This document shows, in pieces, positions 1 through 8,497 of a stretch of DNA of 40,615 nucleotides. The first letter of the stretch is position 1, and the number at the start of each line of letters is the position of its first letter. Source of the stretch: Phycisphaerae bacterium (lineage in GTDB: Bacteria > Planctomycetota > Phycisphaerae > UBA1845 > UTPLA1); contig JAUIHO010000013.1 of assembly GCA_030432035.1 (NCBI GenBank), forward strand, positions 1 to 40,615, written 5' to 3'. The position numbers and the translations under genes are program-made. The notes under the pieces are model-generated. The model did not search any database. It was not told the origin of the DNA and saw only the letters and a program-made list of their open reading frames with translations.

Positions 1-135
1 CTCTTCCGGCGAAATCTCGCTTAGCAAGTATTGGTTGAGCCACACCAATACGCCGACGTTGATCAGCCGCGCCGCCAGCGAGCTGACGGAGTTGATCAGC
101 ACCAACCGTTTGCTGATTTCGATCTCACCCGTCAT
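1..135 (-). CDS. Polysaccharide flippase-like membrane protein, N-terminal fragment
   Basis: Only the first 45 codons are inside the window; the gene runs off the left edge on the minus strand from the ATG at 135-133. It begins MTGEIEISKRLVLINS, followed by a hydrophobic stretch (SLAARLINVGVLVWLNQYLL). A short charged start, then a first helix containing SxxxRxxxxxxxxW, is typical of O-antigen and polysaccharide flippases (Wzx/MATE-like), which move lipid-linked sugars across the inner membrane. The next genes, divergently transcribed, are an acyltransferase and a glycosyltransferase, so a surface-polysaccharide locus fits. With so little sequence, the family assignment rests on the N-terminal style and the context. 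Confidence 0.5.
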   Translation of the reverse strand, partial: MTGEIEISKRLVLINSVSSLAARLINVGVLVWLNQYLLSEISPEE

Positions 136-420
136 GCGTCGCTCTATCGTCTCACCACTCGCATTTGCCGATTGAATGCACCCGTGCAGCGTGCCAGACT
201 ATATCGGCACGCCTCGCTTCGCTATCCGTCTCAATCGCCTACCGGCCCGCTCACACTTTGAACGCCGGTCGTGCCCGTTTCGCCCCATAACGTCGGCACT
301 ACTCGGACGCTGCCGACGAATCGTGAAAGCTTCGCAACACACTGGCACGTTTTGCCTGCTGTTGCGTCGATAAGTAGCATATCAGCTACGGATGCCACGC
401 GAACGACCGCAGAATGCGAT
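136..420. other. Divergent intergenic region
   Basis: This 285-base gap separates the minus-strand flippase-like gene from the plus-strand acyltransferase gene and must hold both promoters. Open frames cross it, but their translations are proline/arginine-rich and resemble no protein. I found no convincing -35/-10 pair and no hairpin. Confidence 0.4.
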
Positions 421-1134
421 ATGAAAGCCCCCGGATTCTTTTCAATCTGTCTAAACCTGCTGTCCGCCGCATGGTCGATACTCGTGCATCATTGGCCCGG
501 CACGCTCGGCAATCGCTTGCGTTACCGGTACTACCGGAAGCGGATGAGACACCTTGGCCAAGGCGTGACGCTGCAAGTCGGCATACACATCGTCAATCCG
601 CAATTCGTTTCCATCGACGATCGCACCTGCATCGATCGCTACGTCACCATTCTCGCAGGACCGGCCAACGCCGAGCGCCGCAAGGTCAGCTTCAAGACCA
701 ACGACGCCTACCAAGGTGCAGTCGGCGAGGTCACGCTGGGTAAGCGCATTCACGTGTCGCCCTTTGCCTACCTCGTCGGTCACGGTGGCTTGCAAATTGG
801 CGACGACAGCGGCGTCGGTTCCGGTGCCCGCGTTTTTTCCGTGTCGCATCATTATCGCAATGTCGACGATGAAACCGACCATCACGCATACGCATTTACG
901 AGTTACGCCGCGTTGGAAGACCAAGCCCTGATCAGCGGGCCAATTGTCATTGGTGAGAAGTGTGCCATCGGTCTCAATTCGGTGGTGTTGCCGGGGACGA
1001 CCATCGGCGATCGAACCTGGGTCGGCACCACGTCAACCGCCATCGGCACGCTGCCGCCGGACTGTGTCGCCGTAGGCAATCCGGCAGTCGCCCAGCCGAT
1101 TCAAGGTCGCGCGACATCCGAGGATACGCATTGA
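421..1134 (+). CDS. Left-handed beta-helix acyltransferase (WcaF/hexapeptide-repeat type)
   Basis: A 237-residue protein starting at the ATG at 421; the frame is open further upstream, but that part is low-quality and rich in Thr/Arg. After a short hydrophobic N-terminus come imperfect hexapeptide repeats of the left-handed beta-helix fold, clearest near the C-terminus (IGLNSVVLPGTTIGDRTWVG, then VAVGNPA). Such enzymes are trimers that transfer acetyl or other acyl groups from CoA to sugars. The stop overlaps the next gene's ATG (TGATG at 1132-1136), implying coupled translation with a glycosyltransferase. Together with the flippase-like gene this points to decoration of a surface polysaccharide. 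The exact acceptor cannot be told. Confidence 0.75.
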   Translation: MKAPGFFSICLNLLSAAWSILVHHWPGTLGNRLRYRYYRKRMRHLGQGVTLQVGIHIVNPQFVSIDDRTCIDRYVTILAGPANAERRKVSFKTNDAYQGAVGEVTLGKRIHVSPFAYLVGHGGLQIGDDSGVGSGARVFSVSHHYRNVDDETDHHAYAFTSYAALEDQALISGPIVIGEKCAIGLNSVVLPGTTIGDRTWVGTTSTAIGTLPPDCVAVGNPAVAQPIQGRATSEDTH

Positions 1135-2057
1135 TGGCGAACCGACCGCGCATTCTGCTTCGCGGTTCGCCCCGTTGGGTTCGGCTGTTGTCGCGCACGT
1201 TGCCCGCCGTAAATGTTCGCCCGACGCATGCCGACAAACCCATGCAAAACCCGGGTCGATTCGATTGGCGACGCCGCCTGCGGTGGCGACGCACGGACGT
1301 CTTGCATCAGGTAATGCTCGACTGCCGGTCGAAGAATACGCTGCAATTTTTTGAGACGGCCCAGCGTTACGGTGTGCCGATTGTCTCGCATTGGATCGGT
1401 AGCGATGTGTTGCGTTTGTGTGAGCACGTCGAAGAACACGGCCAACTGCCGAGCGCGCTATTCGATCGAATCGATCTGCATCTGGCCGACAGCCCACAAC
1501 TCGCCGCGGAGCTGGCCGGCTTGGGCGTGCGTTCGCAAGTGGTACGCTTATTACCGCCCAGCGTGTCCGCGCCCATCATGCCGTTGCCAGTCGTACCGGC
1601 GGCTTTAGTTTATCTGCCGACCGGCGCAGAAGACTTTTACCGTTTCGATCTCATGAAACAGCTAGCGGAGGCCTTCGGCGACGTCACGTTTTACGTCGCC
1701 GCCAATGACGGAAAGGGGCTCGGCGCGACGCCATCTAACATACAGTTTCTCGGCGAAGTCATCGACATGGACGCGCTGTATAAAAAGGTAAATGTCTTAA
1801 TTCGCATCTGCGAACACGACAGCCTCTCCGCCATGGTGCTCGAAGCCCTCGCGCGCGGTCGCTACGTGATTTACAGTGAATCGTTTCCACACACCGTTCA
1901 GGCTCGCACATTTGCCGAAGCCCAAGCGGCGTTTGCAGATATGCTTCAGGAAAGAGAACCCAACCGACTCGGGTCCGCGCACGTCGCCGAACATTATTCC
2001 TGGCAAGCGGAAATGAAGCAGTTGCGCGAACATTACGACCGTCTGCTTGTGCGCTAG
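1134..2057 (+). CDS. Glycosyltransferase, GT-B fold (GT4-like)
   Basis: A 307-residue protein whose ATG overlaps the acyltransferase stop by one base. The frame is open upstream to 960 but that would overlap the acyltransferase heavily, so the coupled ATG is preferred. Features fitting a GT-B sugar transferase are HWIGSDVLRL near residue 85 (the acceptor-side motif of family 4 enzymes) and a C-terminal EHDSLSAMVLEALARGRYVI, which matches the E-x7-E donor-binding pattern followed by G-x-x-V-I. It probably builds the same surface glycan as its neighbour. The donor sugar is unknown. The C-terminus converges with hom, with a gap of three bases. Confidence 0.7.
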   Translation: MANRPRILLRGSPRWVRLLSRTLPAVNVRPTHADKPMQNPGRFDWRRRLRWRRTDVLHQVMLDCRSKNTLQFFETAQRYGVPIVSHWIGSDVLRLCEHVEEHGQLPSALFDRIDLHLADSPQLAAELAGLGVRSQVVRLLPPSVSAPIMPLPVVPAALVYLPTGAEDFYRFDLMKQLAEAFGDVTFYVAANDGKGLGATPSNIQFLGEVIDMDALYKKVNVLIRICEHDSLSAMVLEALARGRYVIYSESFPHTVQARTFAEAQAAFADMLQEREPNRLGSAHVAEHYSWQAEMKQLREHYDRLLVR

Positions 2058-2060
2058 CAA

Positions 2061-3386
2061 CTACGCCGTCCCGTTAAATTCCTCATGCTCATCGACGACG
2101 GGAATGCAAATCGGTGTGCTTTGAACCGAAGGCAAGGCGCTGATTTTCCGCACCGCCCGCCGCACGGCGTCGTCGCCGGTCACGTGCGTCATGATGACAA
2201 CCGGCACGCTTTCAGTGCTGGTTTTTTCAGCGGGAACATGCTGCACCAGCGACGCGATGCTGACCTGCTCGTCAGCCAGGATGCGCGACACATCTGCGAC
2301 GCCGCCGGGCTTGTCTTCGATGTTGACGCGCAGGTAATACGGCGACTGCCAACGATCGCCGGACAGCACCGGCTGCGTGGTCGCCAAATCCATCTGGCTA
2401 AACGTCGCATCAAAACTTCGTTGCGCGTTGCCGCTGGCGACATCGACGATATCGGCGACGACTGCACTGGCCGTCGGCACGCCGCCGGCACCGCGACCGG
2501 CAAGTAATACATGGCCCACCGCGTCGCCATAGAAACTCACAGCGTTAAAGGGCCCATCGATTTTCGCAAGCGGGTGATGGTCGGCGATAAACGTTGGTCG
2601 CACGCTCGCCAACACACCGTCGGCGGTCGTCTTCGCAATCGCCAACAGTTTGCACACGTAGCCCAACTCGCGACCCGCAATTAGGTCAGTCAACTCAACG
2701 GATTCAATCCCTACCGTCGGAATGTCGGCCACGTTCACCTTTTGCCGCATGGCGAGCAAGATCAGAATCGCCAGCTTTTGCACGGTATCTGAACCGTCGA
2801 TATCGAGCGTCGGGTCGGCCTCGGCAAAGCCGAGTTTCTGCGCTTGCTTCAGCGCGCTTTCAAACGTGAGCTGCTCGTCCACCATCTTCGTCAAAATAAA
2901 ATTGCACGTGCCATTGAGAATTGCGTACATCGCTTCGATGTCGTTAGCCACGAGACCGCGCCGCAGGGCATCGAGCACGGGGATGCCGCCGCCGACCGCC
3001 CCTTCGAATACGAGGCACGCGCCGTTGGCCCGGGCCGCACCGAACAGCTCCGGACCGTGGGCCGCTACGAGCGCCTTATTGGCCGACACGACCGACTTAC
3101 CCGCCTTAAGCGCCGCCAAGACCACGTCGCGAGCGACGCCGGTACCGCCGATCAATTCCACCACAACTTGCGTCTGATCGTCCGCGATGGCTGCACTGTA
3201 ATCTGAAGAAACCGTTATCTCGGCGGGAATCTCGGGCCGTGATTTGGCCTCGTCGCGCACGATCACGTGCCGAATCGCGACCTCGACGCCTGCGCGACCG
3301 GCAATATCCGCGCGTTTCTCGTCCAGAATCCGCACGACTTGCGCTCCGACGACGCCACAGCCCACAATCGCGACACCTGTCTTCAT
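2061..3386 (-). CDS. hom: Homoserine dehydrogenase
   Basis: A 441-residue NAD(P)-dependent enzyme that reduces aspartate semialdehyde to homoserine, the branch point to threonine and methionine. The start at ATG 3386 gives MKTGVAIVGCGVVGAQVV, with the dinucleotide-binding GxGxxG at residues 9-14; a GTG at 3398 is also possible. The catalytic domain shows the family's NALLNGT-like stretch (YAILNGTCNFIL) and the GFAEADPTLDIDGSD signature. An ACT domain follows (YYLRVNIEDKPGGVADVSRI), the usual allosteric site for threonine. Length and domain order are normal. There are no other threonine genes nearby, so it appears to be a single-gene unit. Confidence 0.95.
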   Translation of the reverse strand: MKTGVAIVGCGVVGAQVVRILDEKRADIAGRAGVEVAIRHVIVRDEAKSRPEIPAEITVSSDYSAAIADDQTQVVVELIGGTGVARDVVLAALKAGKSVVSANKALVAAHGPELFGAARANGACLVFEGAVGGGIPVLDALRRGLVANDIEAMYAILNGTCNFILTKMVDEQLTFESALKQAQKLGFAEADPTLDIDGSDTVQKLAILILLAMRQKVNVADIPTVGIESVELTDLIAGRELGYVCKLLAIAKTTADGVLASVRPTFIADHHPLAKIDGPFNAVSFYGDAVGHVLLAGRGAGGVPTASAVVADIVDVASGNAQRSFDATFSQMDLATTQPVLSGDRWQSPYYLRVNIEDKPGGVADVSRILADEQVSIASLVQHVPAEKTSTESVPVVIMTHVTGDDAVRRAVRKISALPSVQSTPICIPVVDEHEEFNGTA

Positions 3387-3534
3387 ACCCGCCAACACCT
3401 GTCGATCACGAATGACTCCAAACTTCGGCCCTGTCGAACGTTATCGCAGCGGCCCATCGGTCAAGATTGTCCGGTTATCGGTCGATAATCCCGGATAAGG
3501 CGGCTGATCGTTCGGCTGCCCCGAGGTGATTATC

Positions 3535-3951
3535 GTGGCAATCGCACCGCAATCCAAGTTTGGAATCAACGATTCGCACGACGAGCCGATGCTCTTCGAT
3601 GAACCGCAGGATGTCGAGCACATGCTCGAACCGTGTCCGGTCGCCGACGACTTCAGCCAGACCGAAGACCTCATCGTTCGACGGTCGCCCGCCGCAGCAA
3701 TCACCCGGCAAAACGAAATGCCGGAGCGTACCGATTCCAAACCACCCCACAAGATCGGTCACGGTCGATTGGTACGGGCCAAACCCACCTGGAAACCGGG
3801 CGATCCGTTCGGCCAAGCGGCCGTCGCACTCACACACGATTTCGATTGGCCGCAAGTCGCGCGCATGGCATTTATGACGGTCGTACTCGGCGCGTTTGCG
3901 ATCTGGATATTGAACGTATTGTTCGGGGCGCTGATCGCCTCGTACTTGTAA
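3535..3951 (+). CDS. Hypothetical protein with one C-terminal membrane helix
   Basis: A 138-residue protein of unknown function. The GTG at 3535 is chosen because GAGGTG lies 8 bases upstream (3523-3528); a GTG at 3526 is also in frame. The first 100 residues are acidic and polar with no recognisable domain. The last 25 (starting FMTVVLGAFAIWILNVLFGA) form a single hydrophobic helix ending in ASYL, so the protein is probably tail-anchored in the inner membrane. A frame is also open on the opposite strand (3475-4152), but it lacks a ribosome binding site. It precedes another unknown plus-strand gene by 58 bases. Confidence 0.55.
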   Translation: MAIAPQSKFGINDSHDEPMLFDEPQDVEHMLEPCPVADDFSQTEDLIVRRSPAAAITRQNEMPERTDSKPPHKIGHGRLVRAKPTWKPGDPFGQAAVALTHDFDWPQVARMAFMTVVLGAFAIWILNVLFGALIASYL

Positions 3952-4009
3952 ACGAACCAACTCAAATGCCTGCGCGTATGGCAGCGCGGCGGGTGCGGAG
4001 AAGCTGCCC

Positions 4010-4642
4010 ATGCAGGCCTTTCTTAACGGTAATGAAGTAGCGCTAAGTGAAATCGCTGGCAACGCGACCGTCGGCGTTGTGGTGGATGCCGTCAAGGGTG
4101 CGATCCCGGATAAGGGGTCGATACTTCTGGAAATCGCATGCGATGGGCGCACGATTCATTCCGAACAGATCACGCAAATATTGAATCGCCCGGCTACCGA
4201 GTATCAACGCATCGAATGCCGCTCGGGCAATCCGGCAGAGATCGTGGTGACGACGTTGAACGCGTCCCTATCGGTCTTGGCTGAATCGAAGGCCAGCGCG
4301 CTGCAAGCAGCGGAAGATTTATCGTCGGGCAGCGTCGGCCCGGGCATGCAACGGTTGATCGATTGTGTTGAAATTTGGTCGCAAGCGCACGAAGCGATGA
4401 TCAACAGCGGCGCGCTGCTGCAATTCAACTTCGATGAACTCGTGATTGCCGATCGGCATATCTTCGATTGGCTGCGCGACTTGGGCGGCAAGCTAAAGGA
4501 CATCCGCGACGCGATTGAGAATCGCGATCACGTGTTGCTTGGCGATATTTTGCGCTACGAAACGGAAGAGTTTGTCGAAGGTTGGGAACGGATGCTCAAC
4601 GCGTATATCGAGCACGTGGAGAAGACCCGTGTTGCGGCGTAA
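4010..4642 (+). CDS. Hypothetical cytoplasmic protein
   Basis: A 210-residue protein beginning MQAFLNGNEVALSEI, with GGAG nine bases before the ATG. No signal peptide or membrane helix is visible. The first 80 residues alternate short hydrophobic strands (ILLEIACDGRTI) and could be a small beta-rich domain. From about residue 85 onward the chain is helical and acidic, ending in a region rich in Glu and Trp (EEFVEGWERMLNAYIEHVEK) that looks like a helical bundle. I do not recognise the family. It may be co-transcribed with the upstream tail-anchored protein. Confidence 0.65.
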   Translation: MQAFLNGNEVALSEIAGNATVGVVVDAVKGAIPDKGSILLEIACDGRTIHSEQITQILNRPATEYQRIECRSGNPAEIVVTTLNASLSVLAESKASALQAAEDLSSGSVGPGMQRLIDCVEIWSQAHEAMINSGALLQFNFDELVIADRHIFDWLRDLGGKLKDIRDAIENRDHVLLGDILRYETEEFVEGWERMLNAYIEHVEKTRVAA

Positions 4643-4724
4643 GCGGCGTTGGCAATTCAATCAAACGAGCATAGCCGCCAACAAACGCATTCCGTCAATA
4701 ATAGCGTCGCCTCGTTATGAAACT

Positions 4725-4751
4725 TAGCCCACGGCCAATGGCCGCGGGCTA
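4725..4751. repeat. Palindromic repeat, family C, copy 1
   Basis: A 27-base inverted repeat with arms TAGCCCACGGCCA and TGGCCGCGGGCTA, in the gap between the plus-strand gene ending at 4642 and the minus-strand metG ending at 4829. A near-identical perfect palindrome occurs at 28749-28773. No T-run follows on either strand, so terminator function is doubtful here. Confidence 0.7.
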
Positions 4752-4828
4752 GATGAGGCGTAGAGACCAATACCTCAAGCAACATCAATTCGAAGCCGTG
4801 AACACAACGCCGAAAAATCGGCGTCTAA

Positions 4829-6598
4829 TTATACCTCAAAATCCTTCATATCCAGCTTCTTGAACAACACTTCCGGCACCGGGCCGAGTTCGTGACCGAC
4901 CGGCAATTCTTCGGTCGCGTGCTCCCAGGTCCATTGTTCCTTCGGTACGTTCATCGATACGCGAATCTTCTCCGAAGCGAACGGCAGAAACGGCTCGATC
5001 AATACGCCCAGCGTGCGTACGGCTTGAATGCAGCAATGCACCGTGGCGCCACAGAGTTCGAGATCGCTCTTGCGCGTTTTCCAAGGCTCGCGCGTATCGA
5101 TGTACCGATTGCACGCGCGGAAGCCGTCCATCACGCGATTGAGCGCCGATTTGAAGCGTGTGGCCTCGATGTCTTCGCCAACGGCCTCCGGCAAAGCGCG
5201 AACCGTCTCCAATAATTCGCGTTCCATATCGTCGGCGCGCTCGTTGGACGGCACCTTTCGATCGAAATGCTCCGTCACGATTTTTTGCCAGCGATTCACG
5301 AAGTTGCCCAGCGTCGCAATCAGTTCGTTGTTGTTACGCTCGACGAAGTCTTCAAAACTCCAAACGGTGCGTTGGCTTTCGGGTGCGTTGGCCGTCAGGT
5401 AATAGCGCAACGGGTCGGGGTCGAACGACTTTAGATACTCATCGATCCAAACCGCCGTACCGCGCGACTTGCTGATCTTTTCTTCGTCTTTACCCGGAAA
5501 CTTGATATTCAAGAACGCATTCGCCACCACGTTGTGCGGTAGTTGGTAGTACCCCTTCTCCGTGCGCGGTCGGTAGTTACTGCCCAGCTTCTCCATCTCG
5601 TCGGCAGTGTACTGCGTGCCCAACAGCATCGCGGGCCAAATCAACGCGTGAAAGACGATGTTATCTTCACCGATGAAATGCACGATCTTGCAATCGGGAT
5701 CTTGCCACCAATCTTTATAGTCTTCCCACGAGCCGCCGTTGTTTTCGCAATAGCGCGCCGTGAAGCTGACGTAGCCGATGGGTGCGTCGAACCAGACGTA
5801 CAAGACCTTGCCTTCGGCGTCGGGATCATCCAACGGCACCGGCACGCCCCAAGTGAGATCGCGCGTCATCGCGCGCTCGGGCAGGCCGCGTTTGATCGCC
5901 CCCATCGAGAAGTTCGTCACGATCGAACGCCAGTCGAGCGACGAAATGCTGAACCAATCCGCCAACATGCCTTGGAACTTATCGAGCTTGAGATACCAGT
6001 GGGTCGTCTCGCGTCGTTCGGGCGTTGTCGATGTAATCGCACTGAGCGGGTTGATCAATTGCAGCGGATCGATCGTGTTCCCGCAGCGCTCGCATTGGTC
6101 GCCCGTCGCATCGGGATTGGCGCAATCCGAACCGTCCTCAAGTTTGTGATAACACGTGCCCTTCACGAAGCGGTCGGGTAGAAACTGCTTCGCTTCCGGA
6201 TCGTACAATTGTTCGGTCGTTTTCTTAACGAAGTGGCCGTTGTCGTGAATCGATGTAAAGAAATCCTGGCTCAGCTTCTCGTGCATCTCCACAAAATCGG
6301 GATGGTGCGTGCCGCCGTAAATATCGAAATGGATACCGAGACCTTCAAATGCTTCTTTTTGTAGCGTGTTGTATTTATCCGCCAGGATTGCCGGCGTGCT
6401 GTTTTCTTTGCGCGCCGAGATTTCAATCGCCACGCCATTGTCGTCGCTGCCGCAGATGAATCGCACGTCGTCACCGTGCGAGCGCAGGTAGCGCACGTAA
6501 ATATCCGCCGGAAGATACGCGCCGGTGATGTGCCCGACATGCAGCTTGTTGTTCGAATAGGGCAATGCCCCGGTGACGAGAAAGCGACGTTTGGCCAT
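4829..6598 (-). CDS. metG: Methionyl-tRNA synthetase
   Basis: A 589-residue class I aminoacyl-tRNA synthetase that charges tRNA-Met. The HIGH motif is HVGH at residues 20-23 and the KMSKS motif is KISKS at 374-378. Four cysteines (149, 159, 169, 172) form the zinc knuckle of the longer MetG type. The protein ends shortly after the anticodon-binding helices and lacks the C-terminal EMAP-II-like tRNA-binding domain found in many MetG proteins. The start is the ATG at 6598, preceded by AAGGAAC about a dozen bases upstream. A 222-base gap carrying repeats separates it from the hydrolase gene upstream. Confidence 0.96.
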   Translation of the reverse strand: MAKRRFLVTGALPYSNNKLHVGHITGAYLPADIYVRYLRSHGDDVRFICGSDDNGVAIEISARKENSTPAILADKYNTLQKEAFEGLGIHFDIYGGTHHPDFVEMHEKLSQDFFTSIHDNGHFVKKTTEQLYDPEAKQFLPDRFVKGTCYHKLEDGSDCANPDATGDQCERCGNTIDPLQLINPLSAITSTTPERRETTHWYLKLDKFQGMLADWFSISSLDWRSIVTNFSMGAIKRGLPERAMTRDLTWGVPVPLDDPDAEGKVLYVWFDAPIGYVSFTARYCENNGGSWEDYKDWWQDPDCKIVHFIGEDNIVFHALIWPAMLLGTQYTADEMEKLGSNYRPRTEKGYYQLPHNVVANAFLNIKFPGKDEEKISKSRGTAVWIDEYLKSFDPDPLRYYLTANAPESQRTVWSFEDFVERNNNELIATLGNFVNRWQKIVTEHFDRKVPSNERADDMERELLETVRALPEAVGEDIEATRFKSALNRVMDGFRACNRYIDTREPWKTRKSDLELCGATVHCCIQAVRTLGVLIEPFLPFASEKIRVSMNVPKEQWTWEHATEELPVGHELGPVPEVLFKKLDMKDFEV

Positions 6599-6660
6599 GT
6601 TGGGTATCTGTTCCTTAATAGGATGAATTTATCTTGGTCGTCGGGTCGCTGGTGTGCTTT

Positions 6661-6693
6661 TGTCCCCCAGCCCTAGAAGGGGAAGGGGCACCC
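6661..6693 (+). repeat. Intergenic repeat, family B, copy 1
   Basis: A 33-base element beginning TGTCCCCCAGCCCTAGAAGG and ending GGGGCACCC. The arms CCCC and GGGG can pair around CTAGAAG, though imperfectly in this copy. A second copy starts at 6717 and an inverted one lies at 37510-37541. Confidence 0.65.
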
Positions 6694-6716
6694 TTGCGCC
6701 GTCGGTGCCGCGTGTT

Positions 6717-6748
6717 TGTCCCCCAGCCCTAGAAGGGCTGGGGCACCC
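6717..6748 (+). repeat. Intergenic repeat, family B, copy 2
   Basis: A 32-base element starting with the same 20 bases as copy 1 but with a perfect hairpin, CCCCAGCCCT paired to AGGGCTGGGG around AGA. It lies in the gap between the minus-strand hydrolase and metG. Confidence 0.7.
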
Positions 6749-6820
6749 GAAGTTCAGGCACCCGATGCTCCGGCACCGATGCATGACTCCCGGAGCAATC
6801 GTGCGGCGCTTGGCGGTTCG

Positions 6821-7672
6821 TTAATCCGCCTCAACTTTGGCGATGAAGTCCACCAGCTCCTGGATGAACGGCTGCGGGTCGGTGTTGAATTCCAACGTGT
6901 GACCGCCATCGGGAAACTCGCTCAGCCTTTTCATCCGCGACGGCAGAGCATCATACCAGATTCGCGTTTTTTGGTTATCGATGATCTTGTCGGTTCCCGC
7001 AAGAAACAGATGCACGCCGCCGTCGTAGCGAGACCGCTCAAACCCGCGAATCGCTCGATCCAACCGGCGCGAGGTCAGCAGAAAACTTGCACTCACCTGC
7101 GTCAGCTTTCGCTCGTCATTTCGCACGAACGCCTGCCGTTCGGGATTATCCGTGAAATACGTCGGATCGTTGAGCGGAATATCAAAGTGCTTGCGGCGGT
7201 CGTTCACCATCGCCATCGCGACCTTGAATTTCTCCGACGTCGGCAGATCGAGCTTAGGGAAGATGCCGGGGCACACAAGCGAGATCGACGCCACCGTTTC
7301 GGGCATGTTTTGGGCCAACCACACCGCCTGCTTACCGCCCCAACTCACGCCGACGGCATGAACGCGATGCTGGCCCGTCTTGAGCAACGCGGTTTTCACC
7401 GTATCCCGCATGTCGTCGGTCAGGCGATTGAGATTCTCGACATGTCCGCGCGGCTCATCGCTCAACCCGCTGCCGCGCCGATCGGGCATGCAAACGGCGA
7501 AGCCCGCCTCGGCCAGTGCCGTACCCGAAGCCTGATACCAACCGCCATGAGATTGAATCCCGTGGAAGTAAACCACCACCCCACGGGGCTGTGGCGGCAA
7601 CCACCAGCGGACTTGCGACGTGTAGTCATCGCTGAATATCAACGGTTCAATTTGCATAGATACGTTTGACAT
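6821..7672 (-). CDS. Alpha/beta hydrolase (monoacylglycerol lipase-like)
   Basis: A 283-residue protein with the full alpha/beta-hydrolase layout: an oxyanion-hole HG at 38-39 (YFHGIQSHGGW), PDRRGSGLSD near 63-72, the nucleophile elbow GVSWGG with Ser110, a candidate acid at Asp228 or Asp232 (GTDKIID) and His258 (GGHTLEF). These residues match the serine-hydrolase triad of monoacylglycerol lipases and lysophospholipases. The substrate is not known. No signal peptide is visible, so it should be cytoplasmic. It starts 12 bases after birA ends and is probably in the nadC-birA transcript. A second in-frame ATG lies five codons in. Confidence 0.85.
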   Translation of the reverse strand: MSNVSMQIEPLIFSDDYTSQVRWWLPPQPRGVVVYFHGIQSHGGWYQASGTALAEAGFAVCMPDRRGSGLSDEPRGHVENLNRLTDDMRDTVKTALLKTGQHRVHAVGVSWGGKQAVWLAQNMPETVASISLVCPGIFPKLDLPTSEKFKVAMAMVNDRRKHFDIPLNDPTYFTDNPERQAFVRNDERKLTQVSASFLLTSRRLDRAIRGFERSRYDGGVHLFLAGTDKIIDNQKTRIWYDALPSRMKRLSEFPDGGHTLEFNTDPQPFIQELVDFIAKVEAD

Positions 7673-7684
7673 GAATATTAGCGA

Positions 7685-8497
7685 TTACGCAATGCGCGAC
7701 GTATAAATCGGGTCGAACAACCGCCGACCGCCATCGTCGAGTTGCAACAGCAAGCCGTCGCGTGGGTGCACATCTAAAATTCGCCCGCTGAACGAATCGC
7801 TTTGATATTGCAGCGTCACATGCGCGCCGACGTCCACGCTATGCGCTCGCCAGCTTTCGGCAAGCGCTTGCTCATCCTGCATGTCATGTCGCGCGATCGC
7901 CTCGTCGAACTCGCGCAGCAGTTGCACCGCCAAACGCTGACGGTCCACAGCGGTCGCGCTCAACATATCCAACGACACCGCACGGTCGCGCACATCGGGT
8001 GAAAAGTGCGCCGCCTGTTGCAAACAATTGATGCCGATACCGACGGCGAGCGCGACCTTCCCGTCGGCCTGCGTTCGCCCTTCCACCAATATGCCGGCCA
8101 GCTTGCGACCATCGGCGTACACATCATTGGGCCAACGCAACGCGGGCTCCACATCCGTCGCTGCCGATATGGCTCGTACAGTCACCACACCCGCGAGCAT
8201 CATCCAGGCCGATGCCGATAGCGTCGCCGCGTCTTCGACCAACAGAATGCTAAACGTTAATCCAGCACCCGTCGGGCATTCCCACTGACGGCCCAAGCGC
8301 CCCCGACCCGCGGTTTGACGCTCGGCAAACACCACCAGCCCATCGACCGCATCGCCGCGCGTAGCCACCTCGTCTAAGACAAATGTATTGGTGCTGTCGA
8401 GTTCGTCGTGAACCTGCACCGTGCGCCCGACGCGCTGTGGCGTATGCGCCGCGCGAAGCGTTTCGGCGTTTAGTTGATGCGATGCATCGGCGCTCAT
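7685..8497 (-). CDS. birA: Biotin--[acetyl-CoA-carboxylase] ligase
   Basis: A 270-residue enzyme that joins biotin to the biotin-carrier domain of acetyl-CoA carboxylase through biotinyl-AMP. The signature GRGRLGRQW is at residues 64-72 and the biotin-binding loop appears as KLAGILVEGR, followed by VGIGINC. There is no N-terminal helix-turn-helix, so this is the single-function type and not the E. coli-type repressor. A short C-terminal SH3-like domain is present (DVGAHVTLQYQSDSFSGRI). The ATG overlaps the nadC stop by 4 bases (8494-8497), indicating translational coupling. Confidence 0.93.
   Translation of the reverse strand: MSADASHQLNAETLRAAHTPQRVGRTVQVHDELDSTNTFVLDEVATRGDAVDGLVVFAERQTAGRGRLGRQWECPTGAGLTFSILLVEDAATLSASAWMMLAGVVTVRAISAATDVEPALRWPNDVYADGRKLAGILVEGRTQADGKVALAVGIGINCLQQAAHFSPDVRDRAVSLDMLSATAVDRQRLAVQLLREFDEAIARHDMQDEQALAESWRAHSVDVGAHVTLQYQSDSFSGRILDVHPRDGLLLQLDDGGRRLFDPIYTSRIA

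Noticed and set aside
271..420. Longer start for the acyltransferase
   Set aside because: The extra 50 residues are rich in Thr, Arg and Ser, resemble no acyltransferase N-terminus and lack a ribosome binding site.
3475..4152. A 225-codon open frame on the minus strand opposite the tail-anchored protein
   Set aside because: It has no ribosome binding site, overlaps the start of the gene at 4010 and gives a composition without recognisable features, while the plus-strand frame has a GAGGTG site and a clean membrane helix.
5543..6181. A 212-codon plus-strand frame inside metG
   Set aside because: A shadow of metG in another frame, without independent support.
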